Part shown: piece after piece, positions 14,450 through 22,153 of the stretch
Layout of the letters: each line of letters begins with the position of its first letter
Numbering within the stretch: position 1 is the stretch's first letter
Notes under the pieces: model-generated
Seen by the model: only the letters and a program-made list of their open reading frames with translations
The model's database searches: none
Told to the model about the DNA's origin: nothing
Program-made: the position numbers and the translations under genes
Assembly (NCBI GenBank): GCA_015259125.1
Contig: JABZGR010000022.1
Location: 1-35,786 of the forward strand
Length of the DNA stretch: 35,786 nt
Reading direction: 5' to 3'
Source of the DNA: Alloprevotella tannerae
GTDB taxonomy: Bacteria; Bacteroidota; Bacteroidia; Bacteroidales; Bacteroidaceae

Positions 14450-15055
14450 ATGTATATAAAAAAAGTAACAAAAGTCACAATCGGCCTGCTCTTAGCCTTG
14501 ACTGCTTTTACGCAAATCAACGCACAGAAGAGAGGCATTGCAAGTTATTACAGTAACAACGCGCACGGTCATCGCACAAGCGATGGATCGCGCTATCACA
14601 AAGACAGTTTGACGTGTGCACACCGCACGCTCCCCTTCGGGACGCTGCTTAAAGTGCGCAACATTAGCAACAATCGCGAGGTGGTTGTCCGTGTGACGGA
14701 CCGTGGACCTTTCCGTCGTGGCGGTATCATCGATCTTTCGATGGCAGCAGCCAAAGAGATTGGTATGGTGGCCTCAGGTTTGGCGCAGGTGGAGGTTACG
14801 AATGTAGGCTTCTCTGCCGGTCCTAACGGCGATGGCAATGGCAAGCTTACGTTGCCCGAGCTTCAGTTGATCGATCCTGCATCCGGTGAATACTATTCCG
14901 TCTCTGAGTGGGCAGAAATCAGCCGTCAGAATCGTGAGCAGCTGCGTAAGAAAGAGGCAGAGCAACGCCGCGAAGCGCTGTTGGCTAAAGCGAAGCAGAA
15001 TAAGCCCCGTTGGCGTATCCTTAACGACCGCTTAACGGCTAAGGTTAGCAAATAA
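14450..15055 (+). CDS. rlpA: Septal ring lytic transglycosylase RlpA-like protein
   Basis: A 201-residue secreted protein with a signal peptide (1-25, ending INA) and no lipobox. The double-psi beta-barrel domain spans about 28-115: GIASYYSNNAHGHRTSDGSRY at 29-49, LPFGTLLKVRN at 61-71 and the catalytic-type VTDRGPF at 82-88. The family cleaves peptidoglycan strands lacking stem peptides at the septum. There is no SPOR domain; the C-terminus is a charged helical tail (about 155-201). It converges with the division genes on the opposite strand. Confidence 0.88.
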   Translation: MYIKKVTKVTIGLLLALTAFTQINAQKRGIASYYSNNAHGHRTSDGSRYHKDSLTCAHRTLPFGTLLKVRNISNNREVVVRVTDRGPFRRGGIIDLSMAAAKEIGMVASGLAQVEVTNVGFSAGPNGDGNGKLTLPELQLIDPASGEYYSVSEWAEISRQNREQLRKKEAEQRREALLAKAKQNKPRWRILNDRLTAKVSK

Positions 15056-15083
15056 GAAAATCTCTTCTTTCATTTTTTGGGAA

Positions 15084-15125
15084 CGCACCCGTTGAAACGT
15101 TCACGTTTCAACGGGTGTGTTGCTT
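15084..15125 (+). terminator. Terminator of rlpA
   Basis: A perfect 15-bp stem: CACCCGTTGAAACGT (15086-15100) and ACGTTTCAACGGGTG (15103-15117), loop of two bases, extended by a wobble and a C-G pair to 15119, then a T-rich stretch interrupted by G and C. Confidence 0.8.
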
Positions 15126-15446
15126 TGTTTTGGGCGATGTGAATCTTCGCAATCGGCTTGCCGGAAGATACGCGGCGTCTATGTTAAGTGTAAAGGCCGA
15201 CAGGAAGTCCTAATATCTACTATGCTTACCCACAAGATCCGCTTCGGGCGTCTTGGACACATTATATATATGTCTATGCGGTGAACCGGCCAATGCTAAG
15301 AGAAGGCTGCTTGCAGCAACTATTTGCTGAGAACCTAACAAATCCCGAAAGGCACAGAAAAGATAAGCGGGGCGAACGGATGCCGCGGCGTTTGATGACC
15401 GATAATACTTAAGCACTCGTTCGCCCCGCAAAGGGGGAGGGGTTGG
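15120..15446. other. Convergent intergenic region between rlpA and ftsZ
   Basis: About 330 bases. Apart from the two facing terminators I see nothing. A 73-codon minus-strand open frame at 15210-15431 has no recognisable feature and overlaps the ftsZ terminator. Confidence 0.5.
15353..15429 (-). terminator. Terminator of the murG-ftsZ operon
   Basis: GCGGGGCGAACG (15367-15378) pairs perfectly with CGTTCGCCCCGC (15418-15429). Read on the minus strand the stem is followed by CTTATCTTTTCTG, a modest T-tract. It lies 17 bases after the ftsZ stop. Confidence 0.65.
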
Positions 15447-16772
15447 TTAGAAGTTGATAACGCCGCCCGGTTCAGTGGTGGCCGACTCGGGCACGATGGC
15501 AACATTGCCCAGTGCCTTTGTCTTGATCTCGTTTAAGACCTCTTTGCTGCGCTTAAACGTTGGCGTGATCTCTACCATAGAGATAATTTCTTCATTGTCT
15601 AAATCGTCGGCACTAAAACAGAAAATTTTGGGACGCCGGCGCAGGCCGCCTTTCTTCTCATCAGATCCATAGAAGGCGTTGCGGCGCTCTTCGTTTTCTT
15701 CCTGCTTGTCGGCCTCGCGCTGGCGACGGATTTCTTCTTCCGCATCCAGTTTTTGCTTGACCTCTGTTACGTCCTTTACGCCAAAACCTGTGGCAAGGAT
15801 TGTGATTTTTACGCGCTTATCGAGCGAAGGATCGGTGGAGAGTCCCCACTTTGTCTCTACGTCACTGCCGAATTTAGACATAAATTCGTGTACCTCGTTC
15901 ATCTCTTCCATCATCAGCGTGTCGCCTTCTTTTTCTGCACAGAAAGAGATGGCTAACAATACCTTTTTGCTGCGGAAAATGTCGGTGTTGTTCAGCAGCG
16001 GACTGTTGAGCGCATCGTTGATGGCTTTCGTAACGCGACCTTCGCCTTCTCCGAAGCCGGTAGACATAATGGCTACACCACCATTGCGCAAGACAGTGCA
16101 AACATCGCGGAAGTCGAGGTTGATAATGCCGTGCATCGTGATAATTTCAGCAATGCTACGTGCCGCCACACTCAGCGTGTTGTCAGCCTTTTCAAAGGCA
16201 CTCAGGACATTGAGGTCAGGATAGATCTCGCGGAGACGCTCGTTGTTGATCACGAGGAGCGCATCGACGTGGCGCGACATCTCATCTACGCCGTCGAGGG
16301 CTTGATCTATCTTTCTATTGCCCTCAAATTTGAACGGGATCGTTACGATACCGACGGTGAGGATACCCATATTCTTCGCTTCACGGGCGATGACGGGCGC
16401 TGCACCGGTTCCCGTTCCGCCGCCCATACCGGCGGTGATGAAAGCCATCTTCGTGCCATCTTGCAGCATATTGCGAATATCATCTACGCTTTCTTCGGCT
16501 GCTTCGCGCGCTCTTTCGGGGCGATTGCCTGCACCGAGGCCTTCTTTTCCTAATTGAAGACGATGAGGAACGGGCGAGTCGCAAAGCGCTTTGCTATCCG
16601 TATTGCAAAGTACGAAATTGACGTCGTGAATCCCTTCACGATACATATGATTGACCGCATTGCCGCCACCACCGCCCACGCCGATGACTTTAATGATGGA
16701 GGGTGTCGTCTGCGGAGTGCCCATACCGACGTCGATGAGTAGGCCGTTGTTCGTATTGTTGTCTTCGTTCAT
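15447..16772 (-). CDS. ftsZ: Cell division GTPase FtsZ
   Basis: A 441-residue tubulin-like GTPase that polymerises into the division ring. The GTP-binding signature GGGTGTG is at 117-123, IGVGGGGGNAVNHM is at 30-43, and the T7-loop region reads NLDFRDV. After the globular domain comes a charged linker (about 330-375), then DDLDNEEIISMVEITPTFKRS, which I take as the conserved tail peptide that contacts FtsA, followed by about 40 more residues ending GGVINF. It is last in the operon, 58 bp after ftsA. Confidence 0.95.
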   Translation of the reverse strand: MNEDNNTNNGLLIDVGMGTPQTTPSIIKVIGVGGGGGNAVNHMYREGIHDVNFVLCNTDSKALCDSPVPHRLQLGKEGLGAGNRPERAREAAEESVDDIRNMLQDGTKMAFITAGMGGGTGTGAAPVIAREAKNMGILTVGIVTIPFKFEGNRKIDQALDGVDEMSRHVDALLVINNERLREIYPDLNVLSAFEKADNTLSVAARSIAEIITMHGIINLDFRDVCTVLRNGGVAIMSTGFGEGEGRVTKAINDALNSPLLNNTDIFRSKKVLLAISFCAEKEGDTLMMEEMNEVHEFMSKFGSDVETKWGLSTDPSLDKRVKITILATGFGVKDVTEVKQKLDAEEEIRRQREADKQEENEERRNAFYGSDEKKGGLRRRPKIFCFSADDLDNEEIISMVEITPTFKRSKEVLNEIKTKALGNVAIVPESATTEPGGVINF

Positions 16773-16830
16773 TGTCTTTGTTTTGTTAGCAGGGCTTTTG
16801 CCTTGTAGTTGAACCTTGTTTTTCTATAGC

Positions 16831-18282
16831 TTATTCTTCTTCGCGATCGTCGTTGACCAAACTACCGATCATATTCTTTATTTTACCGAAGAATCGGCTG
16901 CGTTTTTCGCGCGATTCACGCTTCTTGCGTTCGCGCTCTTCTTGTTTACGCTGCCGTTCAGCTTCTTCTGCCTCTTGCTGCTTACGCTCTTCTTCGAGGC
17001 GAAGTTTTTCCTCTTCCAGTCTTTGTTTTTCAGCAGCATCAGCTGCACTGCGCGTCTCCTGTTCGCGTCGGCGTTTCTCCTCCTCTTCTCTATTAAAGAT
17101 AGTCGGTGCTTCCGCCCCAAGTTCCCCGCCGCAGCAGTTTATTTCACCCTTGTCTATGAGCGCAATAGTCGCATTGTAGTCACCTTCCTTGTTGAAGTTT
17201 TGCAAATGTTGCGCTAAGCGGAGTTGCGTACTGACACGCTTGATGAAACTAATCTTTTCGATGTTCGTCACCTTGCGGAAGGCTTCCTCCATACCTTTTA
17301 GGCGAGAAGCGCCACCCGTAATGATGAGGCCACCGATGAGTTGCGACTTGTCGAGTTTTGAACATTTGATTTGCTCGTTGACGTTTTCAATAATTTCCTC
17401 CAAGCGAGCTTGCACGAGTCCACTAAAGTCGTCGTATTTAACGCTACGGCCATCTTCCAAACTAATCGGTGCGTGGCTCTCATCGTCAGCTTCGTAGAAA
17501 GCTTTGCCATATTCGTGCTTCAAGTGTTCAGCTTCGCGGTGTTCAATTTGGAGAGAAGCAATGTCGCGCGTGATGTTGTCGCCACCGAGCGGAATAACGG
17601 CGAGATGACGCAATAGATTATTCTTAAATACAGCCACAGAAGTCGTTTCAGCACCCATATCGACAAATACGCAACCTGAGCGCTTTTCCGGGCCTGTCAG
17701 CATCTGGTCTGCCAATGCCAAGAAGGTGATCGGAAGGTCGATAACCTGCAGGCCGGCTTCTCTAAAGCAGGTGTAAATGTCTTCGCGTACGCGGCGATTT
17801 GTCACGATATTGAGGAAATGTCCCTCTATCCCTTCAGCCTGAATACCTACCGGATCAAGTTGCGTTTGCGCGCCGAGTTTGTACTCTTGCTGTACGGCTT
17901 CGAGGATTTCGCGTTCGCCGGGTTGCGACTGCAGGTTGTTGTCGCGAATCCCATCTACGACCTCATTGGTGATTAGCATTTTGTCGGGGAAATGGCGTAC
18001 AACGGTGTTTTCTACCGTATGCATTCCCATACCGCCAACCCCAACGTAGCAGCCGCTGATGGTTTTCTTCAGCGTCTTCTCTAACTTATCTTTGATGAGC
18101 GTTGCGCAGGAGGTCATCTTATTCAAGTTGTTGATGCGTCCTTTGCGGATAAAGCTGGCTGAAGGCTCTTGTATGCTGGCTAAAATCTGAATAGCGCCGT
18201 CGGGTTGCTTGCGACCGACGAGTCCGGTCACTTTGGAAGAGCCCAACTCTATCGCTACGATGAAATTGTCTTCTGTTGCCAT
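16831..18282 (-). CDS. ftsA: Cell division protein FtsA
   Basis: A 483-residue actin-like ATPase that tethers FtsZ to the membrane. The N-terminus EDNFIVAIELGSSKVTGLVG is the phosphate-1 region; FVDMGAETTSVAVF and GLIITGGASRLKGMEEAF are the phosphate-2 and adenosine motifs. From about 397 to 462 there is an extended Glu/Arg/Lys/Gln-rich segment predicted as a charged coiled coil or single helix, then the amphipathic membrane-targeting helix RFFGKIKNMIGSLVNDD (about 463-479). The long charged spacer is more extensive than in E. coli FtsA. It starts 89 bp after ftsQ. Confidence 0.95.
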   Translation of the reverse strand: MATEDNFIVAIELGSSKVTGLVGRKQPDGAIQILASIQEPSASFIRKGRINNLNKMTSCATLIKDKLEKTLKKTISGCYVGVGGMGMHTVENTVVRHFPDKMLITNEVVDGIRDNNLQSQPGEREILEAVQQEYKLGAQTQLDPVGIQAEGIEGHFLNIVTNRRVREDIYTCFREAGLQVIDLPITFLALADQMLTGPEKRSGCVFVDMGAETTSVAVFKNNLLRHLAVIPLGGDNITRDIASLQIEHREAEHLKHEYGKAFYEADDESHAPISLEDGRSVKYDDFSGLVQARLEEIIENVNEQIKCSKLDKSQLIGGLIITGGASRLKGMEEAFRKVTNIEKISFIKRVSTQLRLAQHLQNFNKEGDYNATIALIDKGEINCCGGELGAEAPTIFNREEEEKRRREQETRSAADAAEKQRLEEEKLRLEEERKQQEAEEAERQRKQEERERKKRESREKRSRFFGKIKNMIGSLVNDDREEE

Positions 18283-18371
18283 ATCGTTATATCTTATATT
18301 GTGCGTATGAATGTTGCTTATTTCTCCGCGTCGTATTATGCCATGTGCCTAACGACGGTGCGCGAAGTGGC

Positions 18372-19151
18372 TTATTTCTTATTGCCTGTTCGCTTTGTGC
18401 AGACGATCTGATTTGTATTCTCAAGACTGATTCTGCTATATTTATTCCAGCCTACCTTAGGCATCACCTTTTCGTAGAAAGCCCGCAGGTTATTGAATTT
18501 TTGCGGAATGCTATCGGCGGCTCCAAAGCGTATCACTTGGTCGCCAACGCGCGGTATGAGCGTCAGTCTATGATCCTCGCTCACATTAATTTGTACGATT
18601 TGTTTATCCCAAATCTCGTTATCTCGCAAGAATATGCCGAGCGGAATCAAACTCTTCTTAATGAAGGGCGGATCTACTGCGCCCGTGACAACGACCAAGT
18701 CGGCCGCATAACCCATTGGCTTCATCATAAAGCCGTGCTCATCGACAAAGCAATTCAGCCCATTGTTAGCGATCACCCGCATCAAGGGCAGGCGCTGTGC
18801 AATGATGATATTGATGCGTCCGTCGGGCGTTTTATAGCAGGTTGCCTCTTTGATGAAAGGATTCTTCATTAAGAGTATTTCTATCTTCCTACTATTAATG
18901 GCGTCCATCTTCTGTCCAATAGGATAATATCGCGCTTTGCGCAAGATATGCTCTACGTCGGCAGAGGTCATAAAAGCTGCCCGTGCACTGTCTGTGACGG
19001 CGATGTTTATCCCCGCACACTTCGTGCCGTAGCTCTCACCTGTGAAGTGGGTGAAAGCAAAGACAAGGTAAACGATCAGCCCCATTAGAAGGAGCAACTT
19101 AAACAGCGTTTTCACCAGAGCAGTTGTCTTGTTTTCCTTTGCGCGGCGCAC
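18372..19151 (-). CDS. ftsQ: Cell division protein FtsQ
   Basis: A 259-residue single-pass membrane protein: short basic cytoplasmic N-terminus, transmembrane segment about 14-36 (LFKLLLLMGLIVYLVFAF), a POTRA-type region (about 45-115, including the SADVEHILRKARYYPIGQKM stretch) and the FtsQ beta domain. It links early and late divisome proteins. The start is a GTG at 19151; no ATG is available nearer the family's usual beginning. It lies 25 bp after murC. Confidence 0.88.
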   Translation of the reverse strand: MRRAKENKTTALVKTLFKLLLLMGLIVYLVFAFTHFTGESYGTKCAGINIAVTDSARAAFMTSADVEHILRKARYYPIGQKMDAINSRKIEILLMKNPFIKEATCYKTPDGRINIIIAQRLPLMRVIANNGLNCFVDEHGFMMKPMGYAADLVVVTGAVDPPFIKKSLIPLGIFLRDNEIWDKQIVQINVSEDHRLTLIPRVGDQVIRFGAADSIPQKFNNLRAFYEKVMPKVGWNKYSRISLENTNQIVCTKRTGNKK

Positions 19152-19176
19152 CGCACAGTGGATTGTGTCAGTTTTC

Positions 19177-20559
19177 TTATATAATATTGTATTTCTCTTT
19201 CAGCATTTGTGCTATCTGAGGCACCATTGCATCCACATCGCCTGCACCTAAGACCATTACGACGTCTGTTTCCTCCTGCTTGAGCAAAGGTAGAAGTGTC
19301 GACTTGTTACATAAGTGCTTCTTTATATCTGTGCGGAGATGATCATAGATGAGTTTCGAACTGACGCCTTCGATAGGGAGTTCGCGAGCCGGGTAGATGT
19401 CGAGCAAGATTACTTCGTCCAGCAGCGACAGACTTTCGGCAAACTCACGATAGAAATCGCGTGTTCGCGTATATAAATGTGGTTGGAAAATACCTATGAT
19501 GCGGCGGCCGTTAAAAACTTCGCGCACGGAGAGGATGCTTTGGCGCACCTCTGTGGGGTGGTGTGCATAATCGCTGAGTAGTACGACCTTGTCCGACTTA
19601 ATCTTGAAGTCGAAGCGGCGATCTACGCCTTGAAAGGTCTTCATCCCCTCGCGTATCTCGTCGGGTGTGGTTCCCGCAATTTGAGCTAAAGCAATGGCAG
19701 CAATACCATTTTCTATGTTGATGCTGACAGGCACACCAAGCTCTATCTCACTGATGTTGCCAAGCGGTGAGATCAAATCGAAGCAAACCCTGCCTCCGCC
19801 GATGCGAATATTTTCAGCGTGGAAGTTGCCCGCGTCTCTACCATAATCGAAGCGGCGTGTGCCGACCGGAAGAGCCTCTTTAAACTTCAAATCTTTGTGC
19901 ACGATCAATGCGCCATCGGGACGGATAAGACTTGTGTAGTGCGTGAAACTTTCAAGATAAGCCTCTTCCGTGCCGTAGATGTCCAAATGGTCGGGGTCTG
20001 TAGCCGTAATGACCGAAGCATAGGGCTGCAAATGGTGGAAAGAACGATCAAACTCGTCTGCCTCTATAACGACGAAATCACTATTATTGTCGAGCAAGTA
20101 ATTTGTCGCATAATTTTTTGCGATACCTCCCAAAAAAGCGTTGCAGCCTACGTGGCTTTCGTGAAGCAGATGAGCCGCCATGGCCGTTGTTGTCGTCTTG
20201 CCGTGCGTACCGGCTACGCAGAGGCCTTTCATTTGGCGCGTTAAATAACCCAAGACTTCCGCACGCTTCTTTACTTCAAAGCCCGCTTGACGGAACCAAG
20301 TCAGTTCGTGGTGATCTTTAGGGACAGCCGGCGTATACACCACAAGCGTCGTCTGCGGATCGCGGCACGCTTGCGGAATAGCGTCTACGTCGTCGGTATA
20401 ATGAATGTCAGCACCTTCGCGTATAAGTTCTTTTGTCAGGGGCGTTTCCGTGCGGTCGTAGCCGCCGACAAAGAGCGATTGCGAGAGGAAATAGCGCTCC
20501 AAGGCGCTCATTCCTATGCCGCCTGCACCTATGAAATAGACTGATTTAATCGTCTGCAT
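19177..20559 (-). CDS. murC: UDP-N-acetylmuramate--L-alanine ligase
   Basis: A 460-residue cytoplasmic Mur ligase that adds L-alanine to UDP-MurNAc. The N-terminal Rossmann motif is YFIGAGGIGMSALERY (8-23), the ATP-binding loop GTHGKTTTT is at 117-125, the central region has EADEFDRSF, and the C-terminal domain has DYAHHPTEV. Length is typical. It lies 57 bp after murG and 25 bp before ftsQ. Confidence 0.95.
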   Translation of the reverse strand: MQTIKSVYFIGAGGIGMSALERYFLSQSLFVGGYDRTETPLTKELIREGADIHYTDDVDAIPQACRDPQTTLVVYTPAVPKDHHELTWFRQAGFEVKKRAEVLGYLTRQMKGLCVAGTHGKTTTTAMAAHLLHESHVGCNAFLGGIAKNYATNYLLDNNSDFVVIEADEFDRSFHHLQPYASVITATDPDHLDIYGTEEAYLESFTHYTSLIRPDGALIVHKDLKFKEALPVGTRRFDYGRDAGNFHAENIRIGGGRVCFDLISPLGNISEIELGVPVSINIENGIAAIALAQIAGTTPDEIREGMKTFQGVDRRFDFKIKSDKVVLLSDYAHHPTEVRQSILSVREVFNGRRIIGIFQPHLYTRTRDFYREFAESLSLLDEVILLDIYPARELPIEGVSSKLIYDHLRTDIKKHLCNKSTLLPLLKQEETDVVMVLGAGDVDAMVPQIAQMLKEKYNII

Positions 20560-20616
20560 CTTAATGTCCTATATCGGTCCTGTACGGCCTGCCTGCGTGA
20601 GGCCGGCGCGTATGCA

Positions 20617-21741
20617 TTATTGTCGTGTGTGTTGTTCTGCTAAGCGTATGACCTCATCGGCAATGTCTGACGCCGCGTTGGGGCGTGCCAGTTGGCGGAT
20701 GTTGTCGCTGAGTTGCGCTAAGCGTTGCCCCTCTTTGACCGTATTGATGGCCAGCGGCAGGAGCGTTCGGCTCACTTCTTCGTCTTTAACGTAGAGTGCA
20801 GCATCTTTCTGCACGAGAGCCAAGGCGTTTTTCGTTTGATGATCTTCGGCCACATTGGGCGAGGGCACGAGGATAACCGGTTTGCCCAGCAGGCAAAATT
20901 CGGAGATACTGCCGGCACCGGCGCGCGAGATGATCAGATCGGCGGCGGCATAAGCGTGGGCCATATCCGAGATAAAGTCCGTTACCTTCAGGTTGTCGGG
21001 ACATTTACGGCGCGAAAGTTCGGCTTGGATGGCCGCACTATAATAATTGCCCGTCTGCCAGATGAATTGCACCTCTTGCTGTTGGCGGATGAGCGGCAGG
21101 TTGCCCAGAATCGTATCGTTCAAACTGCGTGCGCCGAGCGAACCGCCTACAATCAGCACCGTTCGCTTTCCGGGTGTCAGACCAAACTGCTTGATGGCTT
21201 CCTCTTTCGTGCAATCAACGTAGAGCAATTGTTTGCGCACAGGATTACCTGTGAAGATGATTTTGTCAGCCGGAAAGAAGCGCTCCATACCGTCGTAGGC
21301 TACGCAGATGCTTGAGGCTTTTTTGGCCAGCAACTTATTCGTAACCCCGGCGTAAGAGTTCTGCTCTTGCAGCAAGGTCGGTATGTGCATTTTCTCGCAT
21401 TCGCGGAGCGTAGGCCCACTGGCATAGCCTCCGACGCCGACACCTACCATCGGGCGAAACTCGCGGATGATTTGTTTGGCCAGTTTGCTGCTTTTCCAAA
21501 TCTTTAGCAGTACGCCGGCGTTGCGCCAAAGGCGTTTACGGTCAAACCCTGCAATAGGCAGGCCCTTAATCTCATAGCCTGCAGCCGGGACGCGTTGCAT
21601 TTCCATACGCCCCTCTGCTCCTACGAAGAGAATCTCGGCATCGGGCCGCTTCTCGCGCAGAGCATTGGCAATCGATATAGCCGGGAAAATATGTCCACCC
21701 GTACCGCCGCCGCTGATAATCACCCTAAGTCTTTCGCTCAT
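20617..21741 (-). CDS. murG: UDP-N-acetylglucosamine transferase MurG
   Basis: A 374-residue peripheral-membrane glycosyltransferase making lipid II from lipid I. The motif GGGTGGHIFPA is at 11-21, GVGGYASGPT lies in the N-domain, and the C-domain donor site reads SRAGAGSISEFCLLGKPVILVPSPNVAEDHQ. I start at ATG 21741 (MSERLRVIISGGG); an upstream TTG would add eight unlikely residues. It is the first gene of this operon, whereas in the classical division cluster ftsW precedes it. Confidence 0.95.
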   Translation of the reverse strand: MSERLRVIISGGGTGGHIFPAISIANALREKRPDAEILFVGAEGRMEMQRVPAAGYEIKGLPIAGFDRKRLWRNAGVLLKIWKSSKLAKQIIREFRPMVGVGVGGYASGPTLRECEKMHIPTLLQEQNSYAGVTNKLLAKKASSICVAYDGMERFFPADKIIFTGNPVRKQLLYVDCTKEEAIKQFGLTPGKRTVLIVGGSLGARSLNDTILGNLPLIRQQQEVQFIWQTGNYYSAAIQAELSRRKCPDNLKVTDFISDMAHAYAAADLIISRAGAGSISEFCLLGKPVILVPSPNVAEDHQTKNALALVQKDAALYVKDEEVSRTLLPLAINTVKEGQRLAQLSDNIRQLARPNAASDIADEVIRLAEQHTRQ

Positions 21742-21767
21742 CTTTTTATATGTGCATACAATCAAGG

Positions 21768-21775
21768 CAAAAGTA
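21768..21775 (-). promoter_or_regulatory. Candidate -7 element upstream of murG
   Basis: On the minus strand it reads TACTTTTG, matching TAnnTTTG, 26 bases before the murG ATG. The nearest TTG upstream is 24 bases away, a little far for -33. It suggests that transcription of murG-murC-ftsQ-ftsA-ftsZ begins here. Confidence 0.5.
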
Positions 21776-22153
21776 ATAAATAATTTTCTTAGAGACTAAC
21801 AATAGGTTGTAAAATGTGAAAAGAGACATTTAGCTTTTGCTGTTGTTGTCGAAGTAGGAGTAATAAAAGCATTCGATATAATAAAAGTCGAAAGATGTGA
21901 AAAGGCGTCGTTCTTATTGGACTGCGCTACTTCGATGTCCTTTAGCGCGCAACGACTATTCGTAAATCGTGGCGAAAGGCAAGTATGTGGGGCGATAAAG
22001 CGTAGGATAGTATTCAACTGTTGCACACTAAGTTTGAACAATCTGCGCATTGTGGGCAACGCTGATTCATTTTCAGAAATACGATCAATGCAAGATTTCA
22101 TATAAGAAAATATGGAATCTTACTTCCTTTTTAAACTAGAATCACGTCTCATT
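21776..22153. other. Intergenic between the barrel protein gene and murG
   Basis: About 380 A/T-rich bases. Open frames of 101 codons (minus, 21796-22101) and 82 codons (plus, 22112-22360, overlapping the next gene) have no recognisable features and were not called. No terminator for the upstream gene is obvious. Confidence 0.4.

Noticed and set aside
20617..21765. Longer MurG starting at a TTG
   Set aside because: The eight added residues are not family-like and overlap the leader; ATG at 21741 gives the normal N-terminus.
21796..22101. 101-codon minus-strand open frame upstream of murG
   Set aside because: Overlaps the promoter region, no recognisable features, low-complexity threonine and serine stretch.
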